From NCBI RefSeq assembly GCF_048128805.1, contig NC_136010.1:15479980-15543979 (forward strand): 64,000 nucleotides of DNA. The letters run 5' to 3'. Both the position numbers and the translations under genes were made by a program. Source of the DNA: Centroberyx gerrardi (Eukaryota > Chordata > Actinopteri > Beryciformes > Berycidae). Position 1 is the first letter of the stretch. Each line of letters begins with the position of its first letter. Positions 13,631 through 27,747 of the stretch are shown in pieces. The notes beneath the pieces are model-generated. The model made no database searches and was not told the origin of the DNA. It worked only from the letters and a program-made list of their open reading frames with translations.

Positions 13631-16600
13631 GACAGTGAAAGCAATTATTTGACATACAGTACAGAGTTTGTCATAATATATAGTGTGAGATAAGCTCCTT
13701 CAATAGCAAGAAGTGACAGTAAATGTGATGCAGACCTGTGTTTTTAAATTACAAATAAAATCGATTATATACATTGACCGTAGTGAATGGGATCAATCTA
13801 TCTAAATGTGCACAAGATGTCAAGACATTCTTAATCATAATCCGAGTTCGACACTCTGACCTTCTCACTCTATATGGATTAAAGTCAGTGTTCGACATAC
13901 TGTATGTGCACAGGAGAGGTATTACACATCGCAAACACATCGCAAACACGTCAGAGGATTATTGACAATTCATGGTCATTCTTATTGACTTGGCTGCCGC
14001 CAACCACACACCACCTGGCCTGATACTGTATGTTGCACCTGTATTATCATCATTGTTTGGATGTTGCAGAGAAATGGCCAGTGTCTTCTGGTCCGCGCCA
14101 TTCAGAAACAGCTGGCAATCACAATTTATCAAAGCTGTAAATCAACTGAGAATACATCAGTGGAATTACCAGGAAGCAGCAATATTAAAATCCTTTATGT
14201 GGTATTAAGAGGACAGCCTTATATAATGCAGCGCTCCTCTGCAATGAGATAATACCCGACACTCTCCACAATTACATTACGACTGCTCATCTCCACTATA
14301 GACACCCCACTATAGAGGAGCCAAAAGATGAATGAACCACAGATCAGGCAATTAACATGTAGGCCAAAAACCTGGGCTATGATCTAAGAAGACATTTAAC
14401 GGCATGAAGTGAAAGCCATACATTTCTCTGCTCCTGTTTTGTATGAGTTTGTGATGCACGATTTCTACTCAAATTCAGTCTCTACACAGGTGTGAGATGT
14501 AAGGTGTGAGTGTGAGAATGTTCCCAGTCTGCTGTAGAGATGTTGTATCTCATGGGACTGGTTGAAGTTGGCCTACAGCACTAATTTTAACCTTACAATA
14601 ACTGCTGTTGATTCTCTGATGCATTTCTCAGTGTTAATAATAATAATAATAATGTGATACTTTATTGATTCTTTTTTCTTTCAGCGGCGTGAATGCTTAC
14701 AGTACTGTCACTGGACTTAAACCAAGGATATCTCAGTAGAGATCACTTTCCACCAGCCACCTGTGCTAACGAGGCAGGTGGCCATGTCTCCTCTACCTAC
14801 CTCTCTCTCTCTCTTAGTGAAATTACAATGGCGGTTACTCTGCATCAACGTATGGGCAATCAGACAAATTGATTCAGATTCAAACACCATTGGATGAGCT
14901 AACGACATCTGGCAAGCAGATTAGTCCATCTCAGCAGAGGCAGGGTGGGAGGGTTAGGGAGGGAGGAGAGGAAGGTGCACATCGTCAAACACACTAACTT
15001 TGACGGGAGATATTTTAATATTTTAGTTATCTATACTGAATGTGGCTATACCCTGTCAGTCTTGTTCTGATAGCCATTCATCATTCACCTGAGTGAAGGA
15101 GCAGGAGCAATTTGGTTAGAGTAATCCTCTTAAAAGTAATCAATTTCACTAACGTGCAATGAATGATAAGGGGGATCTGTGTGCTGTAAGGGAATGAATG
15201 GCTGTGGATGAAGGGACTGCAAATCACACCTGTCATAAGAGGGACACACACACACACACACGCACACACATTTCTGAAGTCATGCTGCTCTGCTTAATAT
15301 AATAAAGTACTGAGTTGGTCTGTCTGTAGTTGATGCTGACTAAAGTACTAGCACTTACATTGTTCTGGCCGCCGGACATTTGAAGTTGTATGAGGATGAT
15401 GAGTGCCTTGCCAAAAGCATGTTCCCGTCATTCAGTGTGTTGTGAGTGTATACATACTGTGTGTGTGTGTGTGTGTGCGCTTCCAGCCAAGGTTTAATCT
15501 CTCCCAGTCTAAACAGCCCCCAGAGGACGAGTCCCGACCATCTGCCCCCAGTGCTCATTTTGACCTACTCCAAAACGACAAGGACACTGAGGCAGCGAGC
15601 AGCGAGCAGCATCTGCAGTCCTGCACTCCGTCTGTCACCGGCGCTCGCACACGCGGCTTTGTACTTCTGAAGGTGTCCAGAGCTACAAAGTCTTTGAAAT
15701 GAATCGTATTCCATCAAGAAATCTGAAAGATTTAATATCAAAGGCAAACCTCCTACTCTCCATTTTTGCCCTCCTGCCAAAACTAAGTAAGAGAGTAAAC
15801 ACCATGATTCTGTTTCAAAAGCAGGAAAAGCTTTGCAGCCAAGTGGAGATTTGTTGTCAGGAGGAAGGTACATTCAGGTGTGTTGATGACTTAAACTTAA
15901 TTTAAAGCATGATCCAAAGGTATTTGACTTCAGACTGTTAAATGGTGGATTGTTCTGTCAGATGACATGCAATTTTGACACTTGAGCTGAAGGCTATTTA
16001 GGCTATAGCAAGCTAATATAACCTTGGCAAAAAGACAGAAAACTTATAATGATATGAATGCAATAAAAGTATGCTTGTGGTAAGTGCATGCAAAGACAAG
16101 ACAATAGCCACCTAATGGCACAGAGCACACATTACACTGGACAAGACGACAAGGTTTTATGAATGAATAAATTTGATTTTTACCAATTTGACAACTGGTA
16201 AAAATGTTTTACAAGAGGTTAGGGTTAAAAGATATCTTCAAGCACAAATCTAAAAATTAATAAGATAAGAAGTCAGAATCTTTAAGATCTTCCAGAGCGC
16301 TCAGTTTTATGGTGTTGTAAAACACCACTTCATGTCTCAAAACGTTTCATGTTGAAACTCCACATCAAGACATTCTTCAGATCGGCTGTCTTGATGCTTT
16401 CATAATCTACTACAGTTGAGATCAATCCATACAATTTTCCATTTATCAGCTCTATTCATATCATGATAAAACCTGACCCTGCATTACTCAAACATGCTGT
16501 CATTACATGCTCTTGCATAAATACTGCCAAAACTTGGATACTGGCAAGACCCTTCTGTATTTCATGCACCAGATGCCCCAGATGATGCAAACAATATCTC

Positions 16601-19600
16601 GGTAGCCACGGCCTCATTGTAAATCCCAAGCCACTACTATGAATTGGCCATGGCCACACCACCACACATACAAACTCAATACGACTGTTGTTAAACTAGG
16701 GAGTTGATTCAATACAGTCAACTGACATAATTGCATATTAGACTAAATTTCTATACTGCAGGTTCATGCAATTTGGCAGGCTACCAATGCGCTCAAAAGC
16801 ACATATCTGAGTGGCAAATGAAAATTTTGACATACTGCTGTGTGCATCTGGACTTCAGCCATGGTAAAAAGAGATGATGATTCTCCATAGAAACCACAGG
16901 CTGTCGGACGCAACCCCAAACACTGGAAATCTGCATTATCAACTGTGTACAATTCACAACATCTTACCAATTTCTTAGTAGGTTCAATGATGTTTTTCAC
17001 CATCACTATGAGAGGTTGCAATGCTTGTGATTCAGACCTATAAGGTGTACTGAAGAACAATTAAGAGGATAGTGGCTAAGTTGTGTGCTGGCCTTCCTCC
17101 AGTGAACACCTCTCTACAACACATTGAAGCCAAGGCAGCGTTTCTTCTCTGGGCCTATATAGTGTATTTTTGTCCTTTGCAACATTATATACATCCTGCT
17201 AAGGACATGAAATAATTTATTGTGATTTCAGCCTCATCAGTGCCACTTACTGCCCATAGAAAAGAAATATGTAGAGCCTGCATGTAACACTATCCTAATT
17301 AGATAGGCACAGTTGAGGATTACATGCCTTGCTCAAGTGCAGTTTGAGAAGCAGTTTTTGAGGCAGGGGGAAGCTTTTACTTTCCAGTCAGTCTGGTGAT
17401 TTAAACTGGTGACCATTAGGCACCTGCCAGCTGTCTAAACAGGATAGGCTCATCATCAGCTCTTACAGCATTGATTGCATGTTTTGCTACATCGCTGATT
17501 GCACCTGTATAATGATGACCTACCAAATGAATTATTAATGCGTACTCTAGAATGTTCAAAACACATTAAAATGTATTTATGCATCACAAGACAAGTCCAG
17601 TGACTAGTGGCACATTGATACGGCACTGCATGGAACGGGATGGGAGGATAATTTAGAGGAGCTGTCAATAGTTGTTTTCCACAGAAAAGGAAGTGAAATT
17701 AAGTGTTTTTGAGGAGCAAGCCTGCTGCAAGAGTGAACCCTTTATGCTGTAGCTCTCTTTTCACCTCAGGATCACTCCAATTGTTAGCTTATTGATTAGA
17801 AATCATTAATTTTTATTGCTAGTTGACGGGGTGCTGCCTCCAGGGACCCGGTTTCCTCCTGAATCTATGGTTTTCTAAATCCAGCATTTGCCCTTTCTGT
17901 TAAAGCAGGCAAGAATATAATAAGGAGGTATTTGTATCCAGGACCGATCCCAGGCTTGTTCATTAGTATGCTCCTGTTCTGTCTGCTCTCTTCGCATAAT
18001 GATCACTCTCCTGCATGCATCCACTTGGACCTCAGATGCCGCCTCATTATTCACCAGTGTAGTGTAATCATGCAGCTCAAATGGTGGATTAAAAAGCAAA
18101 AGGTCATCGTCCACCTGTGTGCTCTGTCAAACACCCATGGAGTTAGAATGTGTGTCATATATCTGCTTTCTACACAGTTATGCCTCATGCAACCATATGT
18201 GTAATTTATGTGCTGATGTGTTGTGAGGGGGGAATCCAAAGTTTGCTCCTTTACTCTCAGTTCCTCTTCTACTTCCAGGCCTCTTTATGTCTGACTCGTT
18301 ATGCAAAATGATGAGGAATCACATGCAGCAGATGACTTTCTTTTCAACAGAGACTTTCACACTCAGACATAACCAAAGTACAGATGATGTGTGGTAAAAG
18401 TGGAGCAGGGCATGATCGATTACTCCCCCTTTATCTATTTCAAATATGTTCAAATATGTTTGCATGCTAGCATTACCCAGATATCTGGCACCACAGTACA
18501 TCACACAAACACAAAGTGCTTCCAGTTTCCAATTCCACAAGGCACTAGATCACATAAAGATGGATTACGCTCTCTCCCTCTGGAATTTCACTGTAGATCA
18601 AGCGTATCAATTTTTCATTTGATTTGCCATTACACTCTGCCACACTGTCCTCTTACACTATTTTTACAAACATGCAAACCTGTGTCATTTGGTTTAACCT
18701 GCACTTTCTCTTTTCCTCTTTTCTCGCTTAAACGTATTTTAGGTGCAACAGAAAAAGAAAAAAAAAAAAAAAAAAAAAAGCTGGCTAGCAATGCTACCTC
18801 ATCTGTCACTGGCATGGAGTGAACAGGTGCAGGCTTTAGTCCGTGCCAACCCAAAAATTAGAAATGAAACAAAACCATTTCACTTTCCCACCATAGGCTA
18901 CTTCTCCATTTGTTCATCACAGAAAATAACAACAGCTTCAGTAATGACCAGTAACATAATTAAAGCCATTGAGCAATAATCATTAGGTAGACAGCAGATA
19001 ATTACAATCACCTATATATTTTCTTGAGCAGCCATGCATTATGTTTTTATTAATGGATATATTTAGCCTAGAAACTATTGAAGACTATTGACCATATTCA
19101 TAATTATTTGTATTAGTACAAAGTGTGTACCAGCTATTTTCATAGTCTGTGACAGTGTCTGATCTACTGTTATTAATTCTGAATATGACTTGTGGAAACA
19201 CAGAGACTACTTTCTTCATCATTACTCCCACACACACTGGCATGTACATGTAGAATATGGTCTGTGCCTGTGCATTGCCACCTGGCTATTTCCCCAGCAG
19301 AAGATGTGAATGTGTCCATTATAAGCCATTATTTACAGTAATAAACAGCTCCTAGAGATTGGAGGGTCAATGCTGACTGAATTTCCGCTCACTATAATGT
19401 AACTATCCTTGTAATCCAATTTTCTACCATAATCCTTAAAAACAACAGGTCTTGGGAGAAACGCCAAGCCAATCAGCTGATGCAAAATATTCCAGATAGA
19501 ATAAAATCCTCCAGTGGCAGAGAGAAGTTTTTCTCCTCCAAACACACAATAGACTTTGCTGGACTTCATCTGTGGGGTGTGGAGTTGTATCTACTACTTC

Positions 19601-20021
19601 TTCCCCTTGTACATACATTATCACTCTGTGCCCATTCTATGTAGCACTAGGTAATAATTCAACCTCAGACAATGACCCACAATAAGCCAGACATGTATAA
19701 AGCAGGAGGAATGATGTAGAATTTCTGTACACTCCAATAACCCATTTTCATCATTACAAACAGAGAGACTGAACCAGTATTAAGAGGAATGTGTGTCGGA
19801 CAGGTGTCAAACCAAAAAAGGGAATCATCAGCAAACATTTACACAACATAGGTTCAAACTACAGAAAAGATAAGTGTAGACATCAGCTCAGTAGCTCATT
19901 GTACTGTAGTATTGGGAAATCCCTATGATTGAAAAATTAATTTGTCTTAGCAGCACATAATTAATCCTGCCTTACAGCACTGGTGGATTTCAGAATTTCC
20001 CTTGTCGCGTGTGTCACACAT

Positions 20022-20022
<1 letters not shown>

Positions 20023-20057
<35 letters not shown>

Positions 20058-20064
20058 AGAGAGA
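20023..20064. repeat. (CA)n(GA)n compound microsatellite
   Basis: CA units followed directly by a short GA run. Confidence 0.9.
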
Positions 20065-20249
20065 AAAGAAGTCTCACTCACATAGATATTTCACTCATAA
20101 GCACTTTTTCACTAACCAATGAAAAAAAAATCTGTAAAAAAACAATTTTGGTGGTTCTGCGTCTTTAACGTATTAAGTCAATGTAAGAGCACAATGCATA
20201 TCCAAGACATATTTGCACGGATGTTTGGATACACTCAGACTGTATATAC

Positions 20250-20266
20250 GCACACACACACACACA

Positions 20267-20315
<49 letters not shown>
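20250..20315. repeat. (CA)n microsatellite
   Basis: About 33 CA units with one GA interruption. Confidence 0.95.
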
Positions 20316-20317
<2 letters not shown>

Positions 20318-20991
20318 GCACACACTTGCACCACTGTGAATGGCAGATATTGCCCATGGCGCGATGTCCTTGATGGGGAGAGACATCAGCATGAATGAGT
20401 CTGAGAATCAAAGGCTGGCTTCCCCAGACGCTCTGCACTCTGCACGCTCTGAGCCTTGTTGTAGAGTGCTGAGGACGCCTTTGACGTGGACGTATGACTC
20501 TACAGGCGACAGAACGTGTGGCGAGCCACATCTGGGGGGTCTAAGGCTCCGTCCCCGTGACCGTAACGACTCATGTGCAAAAACCAGGAGTGAACCAACA
20601 GGGAGAGGGAAAAAAAAAGTCTGAATGCTGGTCAGACAGATGGAGGCATGACATATGCAACCCCAGGAGGTCCTGTTGCCCAAACATGACCGTGCCTGAG
20701 AGCCAAGTGGCAGTGCCATGGAGCAGACGGATCCTTGACCGCACTGGGGGAGCGCGTCTATCTGCTGTTTCCATTCTCTCAACACATGGACCATCACTCT
20801 TCCTGCCACAGGTAACAGCTGCAGACCGGACTGGCGCTGAGAGAGTTTGCAGGTTCATTCCTCTGTCCATCTCTCTCTTTCTCTTACGTTCTCTTGCTCA
20901 CATACAAAACTGGGCAGATGCAAGGACTATAGCACTTACCTGCACATCCCTGAAATTACATAATCTTGTTTCCCTAACTTTGAGCGTGAGT

Positions 20992-21040
<49 letters not shown>
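20992..21040. repeat. (CA)n microsatellite
   Basis: About 24 uninterrupted CA units, followed to about 21,143 by degenerate CA-rich DNA (cactcacccacactcac and similar). Confidence 0.95.
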
Positions 21041-21042
<2 letters not shown>

Positions 21043-21181
21043 CCCTCACACGTACACTCACCCACACTCACACTCGCCCTCGCACACATACGTAAATTGA
21101 CACACCCACGTACACACACACACGCACAGAGACACACACACACTGCTCTCGCATCAATCTGTGACAGGTTTCGTCACTCAC

Positions 21182-21236
21182 CCTGGCTGTTGGGTCCCCC
21201 CTCTCCCTCCTCGCAGTCCGTCATGTTGTTGAGCAT
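21182..21236 (-). CDS. Putative first coding exon of an unidentified gene
   Basis: On the minus strand an ATG (21,236-21,234) opens a frame reading MLNNMTDCEEGEGGPNSQ plus one extra base. It ends at a perfect GTGAGT donor (21,181-21,176). Upstream, to about 21,360, lies a purine-rich leader with no in-frame coding, resembling a 5' UTR, and the ATG has G at -3. The peptide is acidic and hydrophilic, like the variable N-terminus of many nuclear proteins. I do not recognise the family and found no second exon between here and the left edge. If real, the first intron is therefore longer than 21 kb. An RNA-seq splice junction at 21,181/21,182 would settle it; the alternative is a chance open frame beside a chance donor. 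Confidence 0.4.
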
Positions 21237-21361
21237 CCCTCTCTCCTCCTCAGGCTGTGGAGAGTAAGACAACTCTGGAGCTCTCTGTGGGCTGCAGCCA
21301 CGCCAGAAACGACAAGATGCGCTTTATTTCTGCCTCCCTCCTCTTGCCTCTGTAGCGCAGC

Positions 21362-21362
<1 letters not shown>

Positions 21363-21392
<30 letters not shown>
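21363..21392. repeat. Poly(A) tract
   Basis: Thirty consecutive A residues, followed at 21,414-21,424 by a poly(T) run. Confidence 0.95.
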
Positions 21393-21393
<1 letters not shown>

Positions 21394-21678
21394 CAGTGAG
21401 GAGAGGAGAGAGATTTTTTTTTTTCTCTCTCTCCTACTTGTCGTATCCTCTCTGGCGTGTTGCGTGATTCCCTCTTTCTCTCTCTCTGTCTCTCTGTCTC
21501 TCTTCAGGAGGAGGATAGGGAGAGTGAGAGAGGCTGCAGGGTAGAGGTGATGATGGTGTGCCTCTGAGCGCAGTGTCACACACTCACTCACATGCACGCT
21601 CTCTGTCTCCGTGCGCTACTCGGCCCCCAGTCAGTTTAAGCCTGATGACTACATTCATCATGCATTCAGAAGGTATTA

Positions 21679-21703
21679 TCTCTCTCTTCCTCCCTCCCTC
21701 CCT

Positions 21704-21751
<48 letters not shown>
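21679..21751. repeat. (CCCT)n(CT)n polypyrimidine microsatellite
   Basis: CCCT units grade into a perfect CT run of about 40 bp. A long homopurine/homopyrimidine mirror tract like this can form triplex (H-) DNA. Confidence 0.95.
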
Positions 21752-21752
<1 letters not shown>

Positions 21753-21936
21753 GCACGCTCATCATCATCCAGCATCTCATCATGAGAAAGGGATGGATGG
21801 AGAGGGATTGAGAGACAGAGGGGACGCACATCAAATGACAAAGTGCTGCCTTCTGAGATTAAGCATTTCCTTTGATGTTCTTTTCAGATGGAAGACAAGA
21901 TTCCATTTCATTACTGCTTATTCATCCCTCTTTTGT

Positions 21937-21962
21937 CCCCCCCCCCCCCCCCCCCCCCCCCC
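21937..21962. repeat. Poly(C) tract
   Basis: Twenty-six consecutive C residues (poly G on the other strand). The exact length is likely to be unreliable in an assembly. Confidence 0.9.
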
Positions 21963-24900
21963 GCTTCTCTCTTTTATATTTTCCTGCATGGTTATGGCCC
22001 ATTATCTAAAGAAGGGCTGCAGGCTATACTTGTATAACTCTCTGTGAACTTACCGGATAGAAATGCAAGCCTCTCACAGTTACCACACACTGGTTGTGCT
22101 GCCTTGTTGTGCTGCCCTTGGAACATGATTTTGGATGGGTGATTCCTATTGATTCCTAAATTTTTACTTTTATGTTTTTCTTTCTTTCTTTCTCTTCAAT
22201 TCTTGATTTCTGTCTCTACGAGGAGAAATTTATATTAACATTTTTGTAAATAAAACTGAACTCAATCGGGTGCTCAGAATGGATTTGTAGGCAGTGGGGT
22301 AGATGGGGAACTTATGGTTGCAGTGTCCTGTCCTGTAAATATTTCATTTATAAATTTCATGCATTATGAGTTGAAAAAATAGCATGGACTTTACATTAAG
22401 GGGTCATGTCAAAAGACCTTCGCTGGATTTTTTACTAAGTCAATTTCAGAGGCCCCCTCTCAAACCGTAGTGTTTCACCAAGACAAAAACCTTCTGGGAA
22501 TGAGTGAGATTTCTATCAATAAATTACACATATTGCTGGGGGATCTTGGCAAGGATCCTGAGCTCCAGCTGAAAATGTAATCTGTGGGGAAGGTAGCATC
22601 ACTTAGCAGAGGAGAGATGGCAATGTGAGAGATGGCTAGAGAAGAAAGGATAGATAGCGGGAGTAGAAAAGGATGAGAGCAAAAAGGAGTTTAGTGTGAA
22701 TGGAATGAAGAAGTATTCGGTGGGCTAATGGTGACGGAGGGACAGAATGAGAAAGTTGAATGGGGGAGAGAAAAGAAAGGAAAGGGAGGAGAGTGAGGGG
22801 CTAAGAGGGAGGTGAGCAATCTAATAGAAAAGACAGAAGGTAAGGAAGCTGTTGGAGAGTAAGAAAAGACATGCTGGGCTCATGGATTATACATTCTTGT
22901 ATGTGTATGCGTATGTGTACAGAAAGCGCTAATCCATGCCCCCTGCCCAGTGATGAAGATAGCATGGCCAAAAAAGCAACTGGCATTTAATGGATGAGGG
23001 GGGAAAAGCTTTTTCAAACCATTAGTATGTGTATGCTTGTCATTATGCCACAGTGAACTATGTGCCCATCTCTGGTGAGATGATCTCTCAGGTTTTGGCA
23101 GATGTTCAGAAGGACTTTATCCTCACAGATTGAAAACCAGCTACAGTCTCCATAGTGTTCACTCCCAACCATATTCAGCCAGATGAACTTACACAGTGCC
23201 ATACCATGGACAGCAAACCAAATTCAAAGTATAATTTCCATCTAAAGTACAATATACAATAGATTGACTAAAAAAAACCCCCAAAAACCGCCCACTTAAT
23301 GGACATATATCAAACTGGTAAGCTGAATACAAGGAGAATGATTTTTTGAACCATACATCTCTCAGAATATTAGGTCCAGAACTGGACAATCACAGAGTGG
23401 GAAAATGTAATTACTGCCAGCCGCATGACAAAGGCAGCTCCTGACATCTGAGTGATGGGGAGATGATGGAGGAGAAAAGAATATCTTTGTAGGGAGAGAG
23501 GGAATTGTGCTGAAATGGGTCAGTAAATGGAAGCGAGAATAGGGTTACACAGTGGGTCACAAGAGAGAAGGAGGCTAAAAATAAGGAAGAGTTGTGTATT
23601 TAAGACTTTAACAAAGCACATTACCCTATTGAAGAGAAAGTGAATAGGGTAGGGAATGTGCTGGACATGAAATTGGGAAGATGCTGGAGGTGGATAATGA
23701 AGAGGAATTCGTCAGTCAACACCACACATTTCTTAACTTACTTTTCCCCAATGCAAACACACTTAAAGTAATCATTATGTCTCAGTAGTTATGGGGTTAT
23801 TTTTTAGATGCTTGATCTTCCAGACTCAAACCTTTAAACTCCCTGGAGGCAGAGGATTTAAGCAATACAGAACAAGACAAAACCATTTCATCTGAGCGGA
23901 AATTAAAATCTGGGTTATATTGGTCGTATGGCTCTGCTGATGAGCACAAAAGATGAATATTTGTCTTTAATCACCCCGAGGGACTTGCAAACCATTTGGC
24001 TTCAAAAGATACATCATGAAACATCCCCAGACGGCCGGCGCTCATTGATCACATGTGGAAGAATGACGCTCTGCCGGACTGCTTGACCTTTTGTGAGATG
24101 TCTGTGTGTCCAAGGAGATTGAGGTAGTGGGTTTCTCAAGAGCAACGGCTGTGGACAATTATGTTTCTCTTTAAAGAATGTGAAACAGTTTATTTTTTTA
24201 TGTGCGGCACTAAAGAACAGACTGTCCTCTGTGATCTCCTGTAGGGAAGTGAAGAAGAGAGCCACTCTGGACAGGGTCTCCACTCCTCCCCTGCTGAGCG
24301 GTGTGCTTCGAGGCACGTCCTGATTTTGCCGAGTTAGAGCCGTCCCAGGGTCAACAAGGGCGGTGCTTGCCTTAAATCTGCTATCTATCTCTATCTGTCG
24401 ACCAGTTCATCACATCACTGTGGCCTATAGTGATGGTTGTCTTGATGCCACTTCAGCTTGGGAGAGTTTTTGAGAATTTGCTGTGTAATCTTGTACCAGG
24501 TATACTTGCTGCCTATATTGATCTAATATCAGGGTTTCACTTGTCCACTTGGGCCAGTATGACAGAGTTCTGGTTTGTTTTCACTGGCCCAGCAAGCAAA
24601 AATGAAAATAATCACTTGTTCATACATTTAAGTAAGTTATTACTGTAGAATGTATGATATTGACAATTCAAATACAGTTGCAAAATGACAGAAAAATAAA
24701 TAACAAAAAAGTAAATAATTGATTGACTCTAAACGTATGACGTAAAAGTACGATTTTTAACAACTAAAATCCCAAAGTATAAATTGTCCCTTGTTGCACG
24801 TATTGTATTCATGGATGATCCATCATAACCAACTTATAGAAGCTTTTCTGTGGATGTAAGCAGCAGTAACATGAAAAAACATAAACCAGCATTGCTCTGA

Positions 24901-27745
24901 AATCACCGACAAATGGTACATATGGTACAGAACTGATTCATTTTCAATCAAAGAAACTGTTCCTTCCCCAAAGAGAGAAGCATAGCGGTTGTGTTGGACT
25001 ACAGCAGGTGGAACAGAGAGTGGTATGGCCAAACAAACAGCTTTGTATTTCCATGTGGAACTGAAGGCCCAAACCTGGAAGTAGCGATCCCAGAGTGATA
25101 ATGTTATGGCTTGAGGGACACAGTAATGTGGGTGTGGCCTAACTCACCGTCTCCCCGGCTCTGTCAGTGAGAGTGGGCTGCTGGCTGGGTTTTGACTGGC
25201 AGAGAGCCTGAGAGCCATCTTCATCTGGGCCAAGCGGCTTTAGCTCTTAACCCATGGGCACCTCCCTTCCAACCGGCCTGTCTGCCTGCCTGCTGCCGTA
25301 CATGTGGCTCTGGGTACAACCGTTCACATACTCATGCACACCCATGCATGTATACAAAAGCAGGCAAGCACACTCAAAACACACGCAAGTTACCTACATA
25401 CAAAGCTGTGTACATACAAAAACACACACACGTACGCACGCAGACACAAACACCACACCACACACACAGAGTGAACTTTCTGATGCTGTAATCCCTCAGA
25501 TTAAGGCCATGGAGCGCCGGGCTGAAATCCACTTTTTCTTTTTTCCTGATAAGGCACAGGGCTTGTTCTACTGCTCTTAACTGGTGTTCTTTATTCAGCT
25601 GAGCACTGAGCTGACATCTAACCCTTATCACACCTATCCAACTGAGAAACATTTCCGCCAGCTGTTGACACCAGGAACGAAAATTAGACCAGTTTTAAAC
25701 TAATGATTGACTAGATAAATGGCAACATCAACACAGCACATCAGTTATTCCAAAATGGTTAGACCCAACCAAACCATTCACAGTTAGTCTATAGTAGGTT
25801 GTACACACACATTGCACTATGTGTCGAAGGCTTAAGAATGGCAGGCATTCCTAATCATCTCAATCATGTCATATTTTATGGGGTTTCTTCCATGTTCATC
25901 AACCTGGAGATGCCCTCCTGTTTGCCTGCCTGGGCCTTTCTCAAGGAGCCCATGTGGCTTGTTACTGTACTGTCAGTGTGCTGTAAAGACACAGTCTCAC
26001 CCAAGTGCTAAATAAAACAAATGGTGCTTCACAGTTAATGCCATATAAAATATTGTAAACCAAAAAATGCCTATCTTTACAAGTCATTTAGTCCCGTATT
26101 GAGTCTTAAAAATCTTGCTTTATGTTGCAGTTAGCAAACTACAACAGTGATATCATCAAACATTGTGTTACAGCTCATAGAGAAATAAAATCCAAGCTCT
26201 TCATAGTGAATTCTATCATATATAAGACTTCTTTACAAAGAGGGCAAAGTATGATGTATTGCAGCATGACGAGTCCCAAGTCTCACTCTACGTTTACACA
26301 CTGCTGGGAGCGGCGGCTCAATTGCTCACCTCCTAAATATTGCTCATCCTTGTACCAACTCTCCATCTCCATCATAAACATCGTCAACGACCTACTTCAA
26401 CCTGTTTCCTTTATCAATGGCCGCGATGCAGCGGTGCCAGAGTTGACAGAGTGCAACATGCTAAATTCCTTTAAGCCTGCAGGGGTGGCTTCGTCATTAT
26501 TGGCAATGCTGTCGTGGAAGGTTTAAGATTTACGGCCGATACGGGGCTCTGAGAACGGACAGGAGGAGCGAGGAGAGATGGAGCTGCTCTGAATTTGTCC
26601 CCTGGGCTCCTCAAGGGCATCCAAAGGCAGAAGTGATCTCTGGTCCTGCCCTGCAAACCATCTGTCTGTCAACTCCAGCATTTCCATAAACAACAGGAGG
26701 AGACATATGTGAAACCCCCTCCCCCCCTTCCCTACACACACACACACACACACACACACAGTCGAAAACACCACTAATCTAAACTATTCACTTTGAATAA
26801 TGCATACAGTATTTCATAAGGTAGGAAGAAACAGAGAGGCAGAAGCAAGCAGTAAGTTAATGAAGTGGCTAAAAGCACTGAGGACACGAACACTATGAGA
26901 GCAGGATTCACCCTTGACCTTCATTTGAGGCCAAACTGTGTTCCATACAGTCAATATGACCTGGTTGGTTACTTGCTTGATTTATGATCAACGTCGCTGT
27001 TTTAATCAATCCATTGGATTTTTCCTGTTTGACACATTTAGTTTGTGTTTATTCCAAATATCACGTTATGACATAAAGATTCCATGCACACTTGATGTAT
27101 TATAAGGTACCTGCATTGCCATGATAATTTCTATTAAAATACTTTTAAGTACCAAGATAATTCACTCTTGTCTCCAACAGCTTTGAACATTCACACCAAA
27201 AAACTACTGAATCTGGATTTCCAGCTGCTGCATAAAAGATAAAACACAGGTGAGATGAGACAATTACTACTGCTATTTCTGTTTCGGCTCTCTTTGCAGC
27301 AATGGCTCTTATTTTTCATAGACTCTGTGATAGAAGCCTGCATCATTCTCTCTTCCTCTAGTTTTCTTCTCTACCAACCTTATCAGTTGTCTATTCAATT
27401 TAAGGGCGAGAGAGTGATTTCCTTGGTTAAACAAATCATATCATCATATCATATATCTTTTATAACATCTACTTCTGATCTGTTGATTGGTAATATACTA
27501 TGCATAGATATATAGTTTCCATTTAATGGGCCTCTAGATGAGAGGAGGCTGGTTATAACTTCTACCGCAGCACTGATTAATCTCCAGGCGATGCAGGGAG
27601 ATTGTCTGTGATAAGAGTCTCTCTCTCCCCTTCACTTTCTCTCTTTTACACAATTGATTCCTTTTAAGCCATTCACCTTCTATTCCAAATGATTTTGATA
27701 TTAAATTGCCTGTCTGCTTTCATATAAGACTGCATAGAGCGAATG
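21963..27745. other. Non-coding stretch
   Basis: No exon is recognised. Purine-rich GA-biased DNA occupies 22,600-22,860 and 23,450-23,720. A less AT-rich block at 24,020-24,360 and a mixed block at 26,260-26,530 have balanced composition but no interpretable protein. They could be conserved non-coding elements, which only cross-species alignment could show. Confidence 0.55.
26734..26760. repeat. (CA)n microsatellite
   Basis: About 13 CA units directly after a C-rich stretch. Confidence 0.9.
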
Positions 27746-27747
27746 TA

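Larger units (their letters stand above)
12528..21181. other. Non-coding stretch; possible long first intron
   Basis: I see no convincing exon. A GC-richer block at 15,480-15,660 and another at 20,400-20,830 stand out from the AT-rich background, but neither gives a recognisable protein in any frame. A (TAA)n run lies at 14,635-14,652 and an A-rich tract at 18,754-18,779. If the exon at 21,182-21,236 is real, this whole stretch would be its intron. Confidence 0.5.

Noticed and set aside
20340-21267. Several long open frames on both strands around 20.3-21.3 kb
   Set aside because: They are driven by CA/GT repeats that lack stops in some frames; the intervening segments do not resemble proteins and frames disagree.
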